Part shown: positions 38,487-50,072 of the stretch, in pieces
Numbering within the stretch: position 1 is the stretch's first letter
How the letters are laid out: each line of letters opens with the position of its first letter
DNA from: Didymodactylos carnosus
Taxonomy: Eukaryota > Rotifera > Eurotatoria > Philodinida > Philodinidae
NCBI GenBank assembly: GCA_905250885.1
Contig: CAJNOQ010000032.1
Coordinates: 33,013 to 97,012 of the forward strand
DNA: 64,000 nt
Direction of reading: 5' to 3'
Program-made: the position numbers and the translations under genes
The notes under the pieces: model-generated
Told to the model about the DNA's origin: nothing
What the model saw: the letters and a program-made list of their open reading frames with translations, nothing else
The model's database searches: none

Positions 38487-39710
38487 TCACAATGTTGCAC
38501 TTGATTTGCATATAACTCGTTGTCGTCCATTTAGTATTGAAAATGTTGAATTATAAGGAATTAGACGACAAATGTAACCAGATTTTCTCGATTTTCGTTG
38601 TTGCAGTGAGTTTTTTGCTGTTGGTGGAAAATAAATTTGAGTATGACGATCAATGCTAAACGATTCACGAATGATTTGTTTGATCGTTTCGGCTTGTATC
38701 ATTTCACGATGACGTTGTTCACTCTCTTTATCACCACGTAAACTAACTAATCGTAATACCAGTAAATTCATAGACGATGCCATAATGATGAGAACGGTCA
38801 ATATGAATGAGACACAAAATAGAAAATAATAGATACCCATACGGGTTTTCATTGGCTCATAGTCACCAAATCCTAAAGAAATTGACTATTACAGTCTAAA
38901 AATAAAGCAAACACCTTTTTTTAATGTTACCTATAGTAAAAAGAGTGATCAGACAGTAATAAATGGCTTCAAAATATGTCCATTGTTCTTGTCTGCTAAA
39001 TACAATTGAACACAATAGAACAACAATCATGCATAATGTAGAATTGATCATGATCAATTCGATATCGGATAAATCTGTTTTTCTACAGTTTAACTTTTGT
39101 TTGAAACGACCAAAAATTCGAATTATCAACACATTCAATCGTTCACCAACTGATTGAAACATTATTAAAGCTAATGGAATTCCGACCATCGAATAAATAA
39201 TGCAAAATACTAAAAATATGTAACTAAGTAAACTTAATAGTTTCCTATACATTTGAATTACTTACTTCTGCCTCCTAGGGTTTTAGGAGTGCTTGAACCA
39301 TATCCTATGAGAGATCGTATTTGGTTGTAGTACTTAAATTATTATTCAAATCACTTACCAACCAACGTTAGGACAATTGTAACAAAATATAAGCTACCAA
39401 GATATTTCCATCGTTTGCTATATTGAGCTCGATATTGTTTTATTTTATAAACAGAACTCGTAACATTTTCTAACATCTGATCGTTGAATATATCGGTTTG
39501 ATTTCGATTTCTGTTTTTAAATAAGATTTGTATTATACGACTTTCAAGTTGACTTTTACTTAGTTTCTCTTGTTTTGATTCTAGTGCATTAAATACAGCT
39601 GCGCCAACGAGTAAATAGGAAAATGTTATGACTATTAGCGATAGCGCTCGAATATTTCGATGTTTCGATATAGCCATAGGAGAAAATAGACGTTGTGTTT
39701 GCGAGATCAT
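38487..39710 (-). CDS. two-pore-domain K+ channel, TASK-like (KCNK family)
   Basis: Four exons, complement of 39359-39710, 39266-39304, 38931-39209 and 38487-38872; 351 aa in frame. M1 is near residues 23-45 (LSLIVITFSYLLVGAAVFNALE). The first pore loop is GSLYFVTIVLTLVGYG, followed by STPKTLGGRIFCIIYSMVGI (M2 region) and MFQSVGERLN, which closely resemble TASK-1/TASK-3. M3 and the second pore follow (AIYYCLITLFTIGFGDYEP), then M4. K2P channels carry background K+ current that sets resting potential. Filter 2 is canonical (TIGFGD), but in filter 1 the threonine just before V-G-Y-G is leucine. The 39-nt exon encodes the GYG part, and the exon 3 acceptor at 39209 was chosen because it restores RIFCIIYS in phase. 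The cytoplasmic tail is short and basic, ending SSATL. Confidence 0.92.
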
Positions 39711-41063
39711 TATTCTCTATGAGAATCTCTTTCTATAAAGTATTCCGAAAGCAAATAACCTATCAATAACGGGAAATTAGCATACTGATCTGCTTATAAT
39801 AATCAAAATAATACAGTTACTCATCTTCTCTCTATAGGATGCAAAACTATATTAGTATCAAAAAGCAGAAAATAATGAAAAACGGTGTATAAGATCTGAA
39901 CTATGCAGTGTGATCAAACCATTGTAATTTGCAATGTATTTCTTCACACAGAAACAAAAATAAGCAAATAATTCCAAGGTTATAGAGTTAGATTTTTCTC
40001 TTCTTTTTTTATGTCTACATTGTGTCATCTTGAGTAGTTTCAAGTACCTCTGATGGAACGCTTAATTGTTTTTATCTCCCGCGCAGGGACTGACATGAGT
40101 ATGTAAAGCTTTTTCTATGAAGTGGAACCTATTAAAAATTTTTTATAGAAAACAGCTATAGTCTTAAAAGCAACAAAAAATTGAGAATTTTTTTGATTTT
40201 GCCATTCTATTTAGCAAACTGCTAAGTTGTTTCAATATGTATACCTCCGTAGTTTTAAGTAAGAATTTACAAATAGATGTCATTTTAATATTAAATTAAT
40301 TGCAATACATGATTTAGCCTTTGAGTGTTCATCAGAGCAAAGCTAGTATGAGTTTTAGAAATAGTCATTGTGTATAGATATAATTAGTAAGAAAGTAGAT
40401 AATTCGTTAGAACAAAGTTTCTTAGCAATTTTGAAAGATAGGTTTCTAAAGTAAGAAGATCTCAGTTGTCCTCAATAAAACTGGTAGCAGCTTGTAACAG
40501 CGGCGTCTATCCTCATTTAAAAGTTAAGTATATAACTAAAATGCTATGTATATATTTCGAGTAACGCTTTTGTATCAACAAAAAAAAAATGCAACTTGAG
40601 AAGATGCGAAGAGTTGGAACTGAAATAGCACAATGCAAGAAATAAACACAGTTTAAGTAATTCGTATGTGAGATAAAACGAAAATTTTAAATCTACAGCT
40701 AATTAAAATTTGACTCAGATGAGCTTGATTGCCTTCAGAATGCAATAAAGAGGCTTCTATATTGAGAAAAAATTTATTTTCTGGTAAAGCCTAATTTGAC
40801 CTCTATCACCTGTAGATCAAGTTCTTAATTTGTTTTTTCCTCCAGCATGATCGGAAAAAATGTACAACACCATTTTTTATTTGAGGCGTAATACCTAAAA
40901 CATATCGCAGCATAGACATCACTGACTTTTAGGGAATTTTCTGCTCTGTCCTACAAAATATATAGAACTTTTACCGTATGTTTCTAAAAGTAGAAAAAGG
41001 ACCTGATTAGATGTCGATAAGATCAAACAGTTTGAACAAATAAACAAAAATGACGCTGTCTGT
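39711..41063. other. intergenic upstream of the K2P gene
   Basis: AT-rich sequence of 1.35 kb with no gene or repeat I can support. It should contain the K2P promoter. Confidence 0.5.
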
Positions 41064-41188
41064 ACCCAAGCAAAAACGACCCAATTTTTTGGGTTATTTA
41101 TCTAGATTCAGGTCCGCGTGCATCTAGATGTACGAGGAGCTGAATCTAGATAAATAACCCAAAAAATTGGGTCGTTTTTTGCTTGGGT
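41064..41188. repeat. perfect short hairpin element
   Basis: ACCCAAGCAAAAACGACCCA at 41064 begins a 48-bp arm that is repeated in reverse complement at 41140-41188, with one extra T in a T-run. The spacer is about 28 bp. Smallest and cleanest foldback of the window; likely a MITE. Confidence 0.92.
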
Positions 41189-41495
41189 AGATAAACGCCA
41201 TACCATGATACTTAATGTTATTCAATGTTTTCGACCAAAACGCTTTTATTTAAATATTGAATTTATCAGAATTTGTAGAAAATTTTAAGTTTTCAATTCA
41301 TGTAATGATCGAATGCGTAATCTTAAAACTAATAAAATTCAAGCATTTTGATAATGCGTGAGGGTGATGAGAGAGAGAGTATCAATATACGCGGAAACAC
41401 TTCAAAAGTCATATTTGTACATTAAAAGTGTAAAATGGAATTTTTCTTTTCTAAAATCTATTTAAAAGTGTGTGTACGAATCTTCTCACGTTTAA

Positions 41496-41709
41496 CCCTT
41501 TAAAACCCAATGTTCACTGGGATGGACATTAGTGGACATCGTAGAATTACTACAGATAGGTGACGGTGATCAAAAAACGGATTATCTTCTAGTGTAAGCT
41601 GACACCATAAGCTAGCAAATGCTAATAAGAAATTTTTTTTCAGTCGGCCTAGATAAAGGTACAAGAGTTTCAAGTTTGCATTACGTAACTAGCTGTGGAA
41701 GGTAAAGGG
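41496..41709. mobile_element. small TTAA-flanked element, piggyBac-type MITE candidate
   Basis: Ends CCCTTTA and TAAAGGG, each bordered by TTAA (41492-41495 and 41710-41713). TTAA target duplication and CCC-starting termini are hallmarks of piggyBac-superfamily elements. Only about 214 bp long with no ORF, so it would be nonautonomous. The matching end is short (7 bp), so chance cannot be excluded without other copies. Confidence 0.5.
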
Positions 41710-42604
41710 TTAAATTAAGTTGGCAAGAAGTTCCAAAGGATATTCTGCGTAAAATTTTCGTCCGTAAAGGTTGTCCAAACTGTTTTGCTTTATCAACACC
41801 TCTACTGTAAAATAAATGAGTTCCTCATTTATTCCATTTGAGAAACTGGTTCTGAGATCTGTAAACAGCTAGCAAAATGAAATCTTCAACTTTAATAAAA
41901 CATATATTGAATTCTTAGGCTTTTTAAACAACTCATACGAGATTTTTGAAACGTTTTTTTTGCTACTCTGTATATTCAAAATCAACTTTTCTAACGTCTA
42001 GTGTGGTATGAATAATCAAAACAAAGGAAAAACAGTCATTTTTTTCCGGAAATTCTACTCAAAAGAAGAGAATAGAAAAAACCTATTTGAAAGAAGAGTA
42101 TGTCTCACTGAAATTTATAAGAAAATTGATCAGATGTCCCAGACCTAAAACGAGCTAAAAAATCCAGATCTAAAAATGAAGCTTTCAATTGATCTCCAAT
42201 GCGTATCGTTTACTACACATGCTGACATACGGTTACTGTGTTTCCAATTTTGTTTCCGATGTCTGTTTATTATAATAAAGCAAACTATCGTCCAATGAAT
42301 GCTCTTTGGAGATCATCACAATTAATTGTCATGACTCTTTCCCTGTTGCTGAAACTTTTTTTTTGTTATTTTAATTGTTTTAAACAAAAAACATTTGTTT
42401 CTTCAATATTAAAACCGTCTTTAAGCTGTTATCACAGTTTAGCAGCTGCTGAAATAATTAATTTTGAATACCAAGGAGCTAATTTTATTATTTGAGCAGA
42501 CGTTCCAGTGCATTCGAAAGGAATTTAAAAAATACCGGCTTCTAACATGATGAAAACAAATTTGTTATCGTTTCAGCGTGTTCGAGAAAGTGGTATAATA
42601 TTAA

Positions 42605-43125
42605 GGGTATCTCCCCTCTTTTTTGACCCTCTTGGAAACCGGGAACGCCGATGTCGGATCGGGGTGAAATTTATAACAGAGATAGAACATCGAAAAAGAA
42701 AATCGAGATATTTTTGCACAGAATTTTGTAACACGTTCTTCTATGGGTTTTCTAGAAAACTCTGGTTTTCATCTAGTCACATTACGGCCCCTCGAAAAAA
42801 GGTTTTTTTGCATGACTTTCAGCATTTTGGGATATCTCGAGAAGGAAAGCATATTTTTTGGAAAGAAAAAAAACGAACCCGAGATAGGGCCTGAAGTATC
42901 TGTGGTAAAATTTTGAGCTCGATCGGACCATTTTTTCGAGGGGCCGTAATGTGACTAGATGAAAACCAGAGTTTTCTAGAAAACCCATAGAAGAACATGT
43001 CACAAAATTCTGTCCAAAAATATCTCGATTTTCTTTTTCGATGTTCTATCTCTGTTATAAATTTCACCCCAATCCGACATCGGCGTCCCCGGCTTCCAAG
43101 AGGGTCAAAAAAAGGGGGGGTACCC
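42605..43125. mobile_element. TTAA-flanked foldback element, about 200-bp arms
   Basis: Starts GGGTATCTCCCC and ends GGGGGTACCC, with TTAA immediately outside both ends (42601-42604, 43126-43129). The arms run about 42605-42804 and 42932-43125 and are about 95 percent identical by eye; for instance GGGTTTTCTAGAAAACTCTG pairs with CAGAGTTTTCTAGAAAACCC. The centre (about 127 bp) is unrelated. The ORFs on both strands here (42547-42894, 42782-43067) mirror one another because of the inverted repeat and are not genes. The TTAA borders point to piggyBac-type mobilisation (inference). Confidence 0.75.
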
Positions 43126-44985
43126 TTAACGCATTAGTATCGCTTATTTTTTAAAATTTTCTTTGGAACGTCTTTCAACTCCTTTAAATGCAAAGTCGTC
43201 CAAACGCTTTTAGAACGAAGTTTTGAGTTCAAGATTTAATGCGCTTTAACAATGACGCTTTATATATTCGTAAGATCCGTAGAAATAGATTCATCTTATA
43301 GAAAACAGAATTTATTATATAAATAGAGCAAAAGAAAGACAAAAAAAAGGAAAATCAAAGCATGAACGTTATGTACAGTCATTAAATGTTGGATATCGAA
43401 ATAAAACAAACAATTGTGCTTTTTCATCGAAATAGCCGGCTAAATTTTTCATTACATCACTGGTAGAAACAACTACGAGATCTGTTTGATTGAATTTCCC
43501 AATAAAGAAATAAATGACGAACACGTTCACCCCAAAGATATTAAAACTAACGCGTTCGAACTCATTAGAAACAATGAGTCATCGACAAAATTTTTGTTGC
43601 GCATTGCATCACGGTGAGATCAACTTGTTCCAATGCGTTTCTGACTCTGACAAGTTGATTTGACCATGTTAGAATGTTATTTTGTGCCATTTTCTTAGCC
43701 GTTCTAACGCGTTTGACCGGTCGAACACGTTCAAACACATATTTTTAATTTTTTAAAGTCTGAACGAGTTAGAGATGCATCTGACTTGTTCCAGCGCGTT
43801 TCTTAAAATTTTTTGAGCGCATTCCAGCCAAAAAACGTTGGAATTTTCATTCAGGAGATAGAATTATTTCATGTGTGTACTTTAGTTTTACCTAATATAC
43901 TTTTTTTGATTGCCTCGTTTTGACTCGAATCCAGTCGAATATTCAACGATCTATACTATAATATGTACGAAGTAATAGAATCATTGCAAATCAAGCCTTA
44001 CAAATTTGTAAAAGCTCGCAATTTATCCAAAAAACAAGTTTACCCACTTTATACGTAACTAAATAGCGGTGATATGTTACTACATATATCGTGTAGTAAT
44101 CCTAAAAATATGTAAAAGCCTTCACTAGTCCCTTATCAAGTGCGAAATATAATTTCGCATATAATTCTGAAATACTTTCCATGAAAATTCATGCTGAACA
44201 CAAATCAAATTAATTTGTATATAATATTCAATAGAATAGTGGAATTTTGCCAGGATTTCTAGAAAACTTTCACAAGATAAATCTTTTAGATAAAATCATA
44301 AAACAAAACCTAGCGATTTTCGCTTTAGTACTGATCGAGTAGTATCTAAGCCAAACTGTGTTTTTTTTCAAATATTCTCTTCAGTTATGAGTGCCCTAGA
44401 TCTCTATTTTTTTACAACAGATTTATTTTTAAGAGCCGAAGTGTCATAAATGTCTTTTTTTAACGTCACATGTTCCTTTGCGAAACACAAATAATGACTT
44501 AGTACTAAATGTCAGTTGATCGGTTTTAATCACCATATGAATAAAATGATACGCTTCCACATATCCTCTATATTCTACTACAAACGGAAAAATAACATGA
44601 AGCGAGAATTTATCAATATATAATAGAAATTTTTTAAGATAATTAACAAATGAATGTCTCTGTTATGGTCGCCTTATTATTCAATTTAACTTCATTCATA
44701 GTATGCTTGGACTGACTGATTAATTCAAAATAAAAACAAACAAACAAGTAGAGGTCCAGCACGTGTCTTTTAAGTCAAATTCTTCTTCAATGTATAGTTT
44801 TCGTTTTAGTAACAAAAAGTTGTTTTATTTATTTATATTAAAAATCGTTTTGAAACTTGAAAACAAAACAACTTTTATTCATTTTTTTCTTCTCGACAGA
44901 TACCAATACAAACATAGCACACACACACGACAAAAAAATGATTGGATACATATTCTCAACTTGTGCGTGTGTTTGATTAAATCGT
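43126..44985. other. intergenic, 3' of RPL22
   Basis: About 1.9 kb. At 43545-43830 there is a loose cluster of motifs such as AACGCGTTCGAA, CTTGTTCCAATGCGTTTCTG and CTTGTTCCAGCGCGTTTCTT, suggesting degenerate repeats. The remainder is AT-rich. The ORFs at 44763-45092 overlap RPL22's last exon on one or the other strand and are shadows. Confidence 0.45.
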
Positions 44986-46178
44986 TTAAGCTTCTTCATC
45001 TGCTTCGTTTTCTTCTTGATTGATATTGAAGTAACGTAATTCATAGGCATCTTTTGAGTTGGCAATAACACGAAGCCAATCACGTAATTCATGTTTTTTT
45101 AAAAACTTTTTTGTCAAATATTTCATGTATCTAAACAAATGAGAAGTGAAATGATCAAATTGTACTAAACGAATTGCTAAATTTACACTTCTGAAGACAT
45201 ATTAGACGCTAAAACAACTTGTTGAACACAAACATTCTTTCTCCAGAAGGTTCACCCATTTCTTAACGCTGTTCTTTTTAATTTGGTCAGAAGATTGCAG
45301 AAAAATAAATTTCTTTCAAGGCAAATATATTAATTCGCTACTGTTACACAACCGTGTTCCTCTTTCGTGCTTTTTTTGACTTCACTAACTGAAGGGGTTA
45401 AGCAAGACTCATACGAAAAGTAAACTATAATTCATTAAAGACATTTGCTTTCAGATTTTAATCCCAATGGTGAAACGCAAGTAAAACAACATCACTTAAC
45501 GAGGTGAGAATATTTGTAGACAGCCATGATAGATTCAAATCTAATGAGATAATTCTCGGTCAAACGAGACACCTTTAGTCGATTCGCTTGATAAAATAGA
45601 GTTTACCTCTTCGATAATGGAATTTCTGATGTAACAGACACTTTTGCTTTTGCTTTTTCGATCGTAACTAAACCTTGTAGATTTGATGTTTTGCCATTAA
45701 TTTTCATTTTTTCTTGTAAAAAACGTTCCTAAACAAAATGAGGAAAAGCCGTTCACAATGACAAATGAAATGTTTTAAATGTAAAAACGTTAGTACTTAC
45801 AAAAGCATTCATATCAAATATACCATCTTCCACCGGATGGGTACAATCAATATGATATTTGATTGCTTTACTCTTTTTTTTACTTCCACCTTTTTGTTGT
45901 GTTGTCTTTTTTGTTACCTTTGTCGATGTTTTAGCTAATTGTGATGTTTTTCCTTTCGACGAAGGTTTCGATGTTGGTGCTTTCTTTTGCTATTAGTAGA
46001 AGTGAAATAGAATAAGCAAAGCAACTTACAGTGAGTCTGTGCTTACTTCGCTTTTTGGCGCTGGTGCTGATGTTGTGACGGGTACTGCCGGACTCGTCGT
46101 CGATCCAGTAGCTGCTTTTTTCGCTGTTGCTGCAGCAACCTTCTTTTGTGCTGATGGTGCTTTTTTAACGTCTGTCAT
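44986..46178 (-). CDS. RPL22: 60S ribosomal protein L22 (eL22) with N-terminal extension
   Basis: Four exons, complement of 46047-46178, 45801-45989, 45607-45728 and 44986-45130; 195 aa in frame. The conserved core starts near residue 89 ([15 protein letters not shown]) and continues through [46 protein letters not shown] and [16 protein letters not shown], with the usual acidic tail. eL22 binds rRNA on the outer surface of the 60S subunit. Human eL22 is about 128 aa. The extra N-terminal residues here are a Lys/Ala/Pro/Ser-rich, histone H1-like segment, as seen in insect RpL22, and may add nucleic-acid contacts. Intron 3 (45131-45606) is long for this region and could hold a snoRNA, but I could not identify boxes with confidence. 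Confidence 0.95.
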
Positions 46179-47205
46179 ACTGAATATAATCTACTGTTTT
46201 GTAGTTACTAAATTCTAAAACAAAGCAAACCAGAATCAACTGAAGTTTTTGTGAATAGACGGACGAGCAGTAATTATCATGCATATTAAGAACATCATCA
46301 ACCAACTTATTTGCATCAAATCGTCTTCAAACGTTAAGAGTATTTGTTGGTTAATCATACATGGAAATAGTCCAACTATGTACAATATGCTGCAAAAAGA
46401 TCACTATAGCAAAACTTATATAGAAATTTTCTATTAAACGGTTAAAATGAGGAGTCATTTTGGGTATTTTCATTCTAGGAAAAGTGCCTGCGCCAACGTT
46501 GAGTTCCTGCCATGAACTGACTAAATATGTTGGCAAACAGTTTACAAACGAAATGTTCCAAATTGTCTTCTGTATCAGAACAATAAAAATGATAATATGA
46601 TTAGCATTCTGTTTATGATTGCCAAGTAAATCCATTTACAGATGCCCGATACTACAATCTGTGGAATTTCTGTGAACTGAAGACGAATAATTTATGGATT
46701 GTTCTTCCATTATCATTATTGGTCGAACCTCGATGCATTATAAAGAAGATATTTTGCGTTAATGAAAAGGCAAAAAGTGGATTTTTCTATTTTCATTCCC
46801 AATTTAATCACTTTACAAGAATCCTAATTTTGGATGCGGGTGTCTAGATGACACTAGATCTCAGGACGAGTGATAAGAGCGCAATATGGCAGACAACGAA
46901 TATGCATTTTCCCCCTTAACTACAGAAAGGGTCTTAAAACTTCTAAATTGTTAACAAGATTTTGCTTGAAAAAATGGGACAATGGCAACCAGCTAAAATT
47001 TTGCTGGGTCTAATATTATGTTGTTATGTAGACGCCGACTTTTATCTCATACTTCCAGTGAAGGGAATAAAGTACCTATGGGTAAAACGTGGAAAAAGCG
47101 AAAAAAAGACACGTAGCTGGCGCCCCCACGTAATTAACTATAGCGCACATTCGATGAGCGCATGCACGACGTCTCTAAAGGATCTCGAGAAAGCCTCCAG
47201 TTTAA
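46179..47205. other. intergenic upstream of RPL22
   Basis: No supportable gene. The ORF at 46351-46635 (minus) and the one at 46962-47243 (plus, running into the tRNA-like sequence) lack recognisable domains. The RPL22 promoter should lie at its left edge. Confidence 0.45.
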
Positions 47206-47280
47206 AGCTGGTGTGGTACAATGGTGTATATAGAAGACTATAATGATCTCCAGATACAAAGTTCGAATCTGTGCACGACT
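47206..47280 (+). ncRNA. tRNA-like sequence, probable SINE head or tRNA relic
   Basis: TGGTACAATGG (about 47214) matches the internal A box and AGTTCGAATC (about 47261) the B box of RNA polymerase III genes, at roughly tRNA spacing. A D-arm can be drawn (GTAC with GTAT) and a T-arm with loop TTCGAAT has four of five pairs. The acceptor stem pairs only five of seven and no proper anticodon stem forms, although CTCCAGA recalls the tRNA-Trp anticodon loop. It is not a functional tRNA; a tRNA-derived SINE or dead copy is more likely. Confidence 0.4.
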
Positions 47281-48689
47281 TTATAAGAATGTTTAAACTG
47301 TTTATATTCTACTTTGTTAAAAGTCGAGTCGATTTTCAAGACTTTTGATTTTCAAAATATAATGCACTTCATTCTTTTTTAATAATTTCCACGGAAAAGA
47401 GATGGCGAGCTGCAGTCTTAAGTTTTCAAAAGAAAAATATTGGGAGTATACGCATATAAAAATTTAAATCGGATCTCTGCTGAGATGTTTTGTTTCACAA
47501 ATTTTTCATCTCACAAATTTTACATTAGATACACATGTTCGTGGACAAAAAAATCCTGTATATTCAAGGCTTTGCTTCCAAAAAGCATAGATATTAGCAG
47601 TAGAAAAGAACAAAGATACCAAGGACATCCTTTCACCAAGAAGTTTGAAGTTTAAAAGAGGACAGAGAAGCACAAAAAACAAGAAAGTCAGAACTCCTGT
47701 TGCTCATTTGACAAATCGTAGAAATAAACAGATTGAACTGAAGTTTCGTAGAAAATCAAATTCAATTTGAAAATATATAAGCAGTAAATGGCATAATAAA
47801 AATACAAGTCGAAAGCGAAACAACGCCATGTTAGAAAATACTTCAATACTTTTGAGACTGATGTGTGGAAATGAATAACAACGCATATGAATTTTAACCG
47901 GTGGTGAGGACGAATATTTTTATACAACTTCCTTTTACTGGTATAAACTAGACTATATTATCAGGTGATCGTCAAAGTTTGATGACACCCTTTCCTGGTC
48001 CAAAAATTATACATAGTTTTAAGAAAAAAAATGAAGGAATTAGTTAATGTTTGCTGATTGACCTTTAAAATGAGACTGAAAGGTGTTACACGCTTCAAAA
48101 GTATTCTATTACCAGTACTAAAATACATGAAGATCTACTGTCTCTCTGTACTGTACTCTGCCGCCATACTGAATGAATAAAAAAAATATATACAGAAGAA
48201 AATCGTTGTTGTCTTTCGTCACTTATTGCGATATATTACAAGCTTTTAATCCACTTTTTTCCGCTTTCTTCCGGTTTGTATCGCTACCAGGTTTTAGTTT
48301 GTATAGCTGCAAATTAACAAAGACACATGGAACAAAATTTGTTGTTCTCTCTAGGAAAGATTGATTATTCGCATGGTTTCGATGAACAATATTTCTTATA
48401 CAACACAACACAAGAAATTACAAACAGGAAACCATATTTTCTTTGTTACGACGAATAAATTCTTATTACCTATGATTATGAATGACAGACGAAGGTGCAT
48501 TGATGTCAATAAATTTATTTTAAATTCAACTTATCACAAATGGTTTAATCTTGTCCAGAATGTTCAAAATTTATTTCGATCATGCTCGTTGTATCCAACA
48601 TTAACACTTAACTGCTTACAATTATACCAATGCAAATACAATAATCAGATAATATTGATTTTCACTTGTATTCTACTCTTATTTTCTCG
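47281..48689. other. intergenic, unassigned
   Basis: AT-rich. The longest ORF (48361-48696, plus, 111 codons) has no domain or splice context and is not called. Nothing else is supportable. Confidence 0.45.
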
Positions 48690-49020
48690 AATGTGAAATA
48701 CTCTAATACTCAAATACTCTAAGAAATACTCTATTATCTTTTCAACTTTGAAATGAGGTAATTCATTTTACTTCTTATACAGTCTCGATCGAAGAGGAAA
48801 CCTGTTATACAGAAGAGTTAATTTAAAAAAACCTTTTTAGCAGTTTTTCAAATTTTAATTTTCAATTTGCTTCAATTTCAACTGCTCCCGAATGTGAAAT
48901 GTTCTATTATCTTTTCAACTTTGAAATGACTTATCCCATTTTACTTTTTATACAGTCTCATGCGCTAATTCCGTAAGTGCTGTTTGTTTTAATTAAAAAA
49001 CACTTATTTTACGGAGAAAA
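48690..49020. repeat. imperfect tandem duplication, about 180-bp unit
   Basis: CGAATGTGAAAT followed by TATTATCTTTTCAACTTTGA and a TTTATACAGTCTC block occurs at about 48688-48787 and again at about 48888-48961. The 3' parts (TTAAAAAA...TAGTTTTTCA-like) are also shared. The two copies differ by indels. Confidence 0.65.
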
Positions 49021-50072
49021 TAGTTTTTCACGTAAAAGACTTCTTGTGAAATTCTGAATAATTAGCCTATTTTTGTGCAACATGTAATCTATTCACACCC
49101 GATTTATCTAGCTAATCAAATATTTCTTACTCTTTTATCTAGATACTTTTGCTGGAGAATCGGGTGATATTCCAGCGAGTCTATATAGATTTTTTCTCTG
49201 ACGGGTTCGTGCTTTATACAAACATTCTGAGCTTTGAAAATTCGGATAAATCTTCTTCAGTGGTTCATAAGATGATTTCTATCCATATTCTACTTTACTG
49301 TTAAATAGTTCAACTAAATCCGAAGTGAAGTACGTACACTACATAACTGTCAGAGTAAGTACAACCCATATTTACACACAGTACAAGGTGATATCATGCA
49401 TTGCATCTTTTTCCCGGGATTTTTACTGTCTTTAATCTCAATAAAATACGAATAACGAGAGATTTTATACGACCAAAATTATATTTCGAACACTGATTAT
49501 TTTAATATAATAAACAGAAATTTGAATTTTGCTGGTTTGCTATAAGTTGTTGTTCCAAACTTGTGACCATATATACTCGTATATACATTTCTTTTTGTCC
49601 AAGTTATCACTCTCTTTTCCTGTTTTCAGTCAGATCTACTATTACTGGGTAGGTATATAATAGTACTAAGTTTTCTTTTCCTTCTCATACTGTTTCTCGA
49701 CGATGGCGAAAGCACTCATCTTACAATAAACAGTTCAAGTGGATTTTAATTAATCTAAAATGTTCTTCGTAGCAGCACTACACTCTTTATTTTAGTTTTA
49801 AATGCCAAATGATCTCGGAAAAATGGTATAATTGAGCTCCTGTATTAAAAATTTCAATAAAAGAAGCACAGAAAAGCCAGGAGTTTAAAAAATAAAATAT
49901 TTGTAACACTATTGATCTGAACATAAACTAACTTTTTTTATTTCTCTTACACAGCTGATGCTGAAATGCTTATTCTTTTGTCAACAGTACAATTGATCCC
50001 GATTAGTCTCGTAAGGAAAGGAAAGACTTAGTTCCTCGACTCTGAGATTCTAAATCGCTTCTTTAACGTATT
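49021..50072. other. intergenic, unassigned
   Basis: AT-rich. A short stem (CACCCGATT at about 49096 against AATCGGGTG at about 49160) is the only structure noticed. No gene. Confidence 0.45.

Noticed and set aside
42547-43067. ORFs on both strands encoding nearly the same peptide
   Set aside because: The mirrored peptides arise from the inverted-repeat arms, not from two genes.
45131-45606. Possible snoRNA in RPL22 intron 3
   Set aside because: Ribosomal-protein introns often host snoRNAs, but no convincing C/D or H/ACA box pair could be set at proper spacing.
46962-47243. 93-codon ORF reading into the tRNA-like sequence
   Set aside because: No domain, and overlap with the pol III-type boxes makes coding unlikely.
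48361-48696. 111-codon ORF
   Set aside because: No domain, no introns in an intron-dense genome, hydrophobic AT-driven composition.
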